From Flavobacteriales bacterium (GTDB lineage Bacteria; Bacteroidota; Bacteroidia; Flavobacteriales_D; Crocinitomicaceae), in contig CANFRV010000017.1 of assembly GCA_947449575.1 (NCBI GenBank), positions 1 to 64,000 on the forward strand: a DNA stretch of 64,000 bases. Direction: 5' to 3'. The position numbers and the translations under genes are program-made. Shown here piece by piece: positions 62,396 to 64,000 of the stretch. The notes beneath the pieces were generated by a model, which had not been told where the DNA came from, made no database searches, and saw only the letters and a program-made list of their open reading frames with translations. Position 1 is the stretch's first letter, and every line of letters starts with the position of its first letter.

Positions 62396-63013
62396 TTATT
62401 TAATTAAACTTAGACCTTGAATTGCTGAAGCATCAGATATGTATATCAATAGAACGCGATTGAAGAGAATTTTTGCTTCATTGAAATTTCCCAAGAAATA
62501 ATTTGTCCACCCGCTCATCAGTAAAGAATGATAATCGAATGGATATAGGTTTAAAGCAACATCAAAGTATTTCTTTGCCAAGGTGTAATTTTTTCTATAA
62601 TAATAAATCAATCCTAATTTATACAAAGCAGTGGCACTTCTAGGTTCTAATTTCAGTATTGACAAATACGTCTTTTCTGCATCAACCCATTTTTCTAACG
62701 CAATCTGAGGAGATAAAATAGCCCATAAAGATTCAGCGGATGATGGCATTATAGCACTTGCCTTTTGGTAGTATGTGATGGAATTACCGTAATTTTTATT
62801 GATATAATTCAACCATCCTAAACGCAGATTAATCGGATACGAGCGTTCACTGTACAAATCTTTTATGACCTTTATTGCTGCGTCATATTGATATTTTGCT
62901 TCGTATGCATAGCTTTTTGAAAAAGCCATTTGTAATTCTTTGCTATCTTGAGCAAAAGATTGACTTGAAAAAACAAGACAAGCTGCTAGGAGTATTTTTT
63001 TTAGAAATTCCAT
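62396..63013 (-). CDS. Exported TPR protein A
   Basis: A 205-residue periplasmic TPR protein with signal peptide (KKILLAACLVFSSQSFAQ). TPR consensus words include KYQYDAAIKVIKDLYSERSY, NYGNSITYYQKASAIMPSS and NYTLAKKYFDVALNLYP. It overlaps the barrel gene by 13 bases and is followed by its tandem paralogue after 54 bases, so all three should be co-expressed. Likely scaffold or binding partner of the barrel. Confidence 0.78.
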   Translation of the reverse strand: MEFLKKILLAACLVFSSQSFAQDSKELQMAFSKSYAYEAKYQYDAAIKVIKDLYSERSYPINLRLGWLNYINKNYGNSITYYQKASAIMPSSAESLWAILSPQIALEKWVDAEKTYLSILKLEPRSATALYKLGLIYYYRKNYTLAKKYFDVALNLYPFDYHSLLMSGWTNYFLGNFNEAKILFNRVLLIYISDASAIQGLSLIK

Positions 63014-64000
63014 TTTATTGTGGTCATTATGTTATTATTCGTATAACTGTATTTTGTTGTTATCGCGTCTTTTGAGGTAAATGAGTTATATTGATCATAT
63101 TGACCTTGTCTCATTTGCCTGCTATACCCAATCGTTAACTCAATTTTCTTGATATAAAAATGGGCATTCACATTCCAGTTCGATAAAATTGCATCTGCAG
63201 TATTGTATACGACAAACCCATTGCTCGTAATATAATTCGAATGATCTCCAATCGAAAAAATTGCATCTACATACATTTTTTTGGTAACTTTTGCTCCTAT
63301 TTTCTCAGTTATGACATACTGTTTGTTACCATCATTATTAATCAAAGCATAAGAAGCTCCTAGATAAAAATTAACATTGCCAAATGGAAAATACGTTGCC
63401 GAAAATTCCATTTGTTTTTGTTTTAGATTATACAAATCACTAAATGACATTGAAAAAGAAGGGGAAATATATTTCATCCTCTTACCAATTGTCCCAGAAA
63501 AAGAAAAGTTATTATACGTTGTCTTTGAATCTATATAATCGATTTTAGGAGGTTTCATAAATACAGGTGGGGCCTGCTGACCTAAAAGTTGATACAGTGT
63601 CGTATTATAAAATCCTAGTCCACCGCTAAATTGAAATCCTTTTTGAGTTTGATGGCTTAGACCGAAATTATACTGCAACTGTAAAGGAGAATAATTCTGG
63701 GTTTTACTGGAGGCTGGAAACATTACTCCTTGTGATGCAAATTGCTCCAAACCAATAGAATGAGTGTTAAAAATAGATAATCTATTATACAACTTAGTTC
63801 TCGATTTAATGGTATTCTCTGTCGAAAAACTTAAACCTATTGTCGATCCGTTGATCGTTGAATTAACATGCTTGTAGGGATTTACGACATAATTCTTCAT
63901 TTGGGCCGTGAAGTTATTATTTGTAAAAGCTGCCAACCCTATTGAAAAACTGTCTATTTTTTTTACTTTATACCCAATTTTCAATTGCATATCTGAGGAA
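63001..64000 (-). CDS. Outer membrane beta-barrel protein (partial, 5' end outside window)
   Basis: The open frame runs without stop past the window's right edge. The visible 330 residues alternate hydrophobic and polar positions with many short Gly/Asn/Tyr-rich turns, and the chain ends in KWNF, the terminal aromatic residue expected for outer-membrane insertion. It shows repeated strand pairs such as FGLSHQTQKGFQFSGGLGFYN and FYLGASYALINND. The first Met in the frame (63990) need not be the start. It precedes and overlaps a TPR gene. Confidence 0.8.
   Translation of the reverse strand, partial: SSDMQLKIGYKVKKIDSFSIGLAAFTNNNFTAQMKNYVVNPYKHVNSTINGSTIGLSFSTENTIKSRTKLYNRLSIFNTHSIGLEQFASQGVMFPASSKTQNYSPLQLQYNFGLSHQTQKGFQFSGGLGFYNTTLYQLLGQQAPPVFMKPPKIDYIDSKTTYNNFSFSGTIGKRMKYISPSFSMSFSDLYNLKQKQMEFSATYFPFGNVNFYLGASYALINNDGNKQYVITEKIGAKVTKKMYVDAIFSIGDHSNYITSNGFVVYNTADAILSNWNVNAHFYIKKIELTIGYSRQMRQGQYDQYNSFTSKDAITTKYSYTNNNIMTTIKWNF

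Noticed and set aside
1-64000. Prophage, insertion sequence or integrative element
   Set aside because: No transposase, integrase, phage structural gene or target-site duplication was recognised.

Overview
The window looks like a chromosomal segment of an AT-rich, Gram-negative member of the Bacteroidota, most plausibly order Flavobacteriales (a Crocinitomicaceae/Fluviicola-like lineage is a guess, not a demonstration). Supporting signs are the lpxD / lpxC-fabZ fusion / lpxA lipid A cluster, a secreted Asp-box protein with a type IX secretion C-terminal domain, menaquinone genes, many Bacteroidota-only DUF families, and repeated TAnnTTTG (-7) promoter boxes a short way upstream of start codons. 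No transposase, phage gene, integrase or CRISPR array was recognised, so this is mostly core genome with several repeat-rich intergenic islands.

Layout. 1-9.7 kb: a gene-poor edge, a CASTOR/POLLUX-type ion channel, an SPFH-GYF protein with a satellite operon of small membrane/GYF proteins, VanZ-like, DUF1826-like, DUF983, SnoaL-like and CPBP-protease genes. 9.7-15.8 kb: release factor 3, an ABC-F ATPase, a DUF3817 gene whose 3' end is caught in a tandem duplication, ComB, an S1/P1-like phospholipase/nuclease and tRNA-Leu(GAG). 15.9-17.7 kb: a small exported protein and a striking 0.7-kb tandem repeat array in front of a GxxExxY (PD-(D/E)XK-type) gene. 17.8-24.5 kb: a saccharopine-dehydrogenase-like gene, a carotenoid cluster (crtB, crtZ, a CarH-like B12-binding MerR regulator, crtI, DUF2141) and a two-gene YeeE/YedE transporter. 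24.8-30.3 kb: a Dlt-like set (adenylating enzyme, acyl carrier protein, MBOAT acyltransferase, DltD/SGNH-like protein) interrupted by an AAA ATPase gene that carries a palindromic operator-like sequence.

30.4-48 kb: pyruvate dehydrogenase E2 and E1-alpha, cytidine deaminase, a secreted sialidase-fold protein, MtaB, MnmD-like methyltransferase, DnaB, a secreted protein of the family mislabelled asparagine synthetase B, TlpA-like thioredoxin, MurA (with Asp in place of the fosfomycin-target Cys), DUF4290, PurL, TerC and three small genes. 48-64 kb: thioredoxin, the lipid A cluster, an Rrf2 regulator, an RlmD-type methyltransferase without its iron-sulfur cysteines, an ABC exporter pair, Ppx/GppA, and a minus-strand run of outer-membrane barrel, two paralogous TPR proteins, a hotdog thioesterase, isochorismate synthase and MenD.

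How it fits together: the menaquinone genes, PDH subunits and lipid A genes are housekeeping. The carotenoid cluster appears to be under light/B12 control through its own MerR gene. The most unusual structure is the array at about 16.53-17.22 kb, made of seven copies of a core sequence spaced by exactly two unit sizes (about 140 and 61 bp), placed directly upstream of a GxxExxY nuclease-like gene. A second layer is a family of short dispersed intergenic repeats (AGTCTAA...AGCGGTCTAA type) found at five places.
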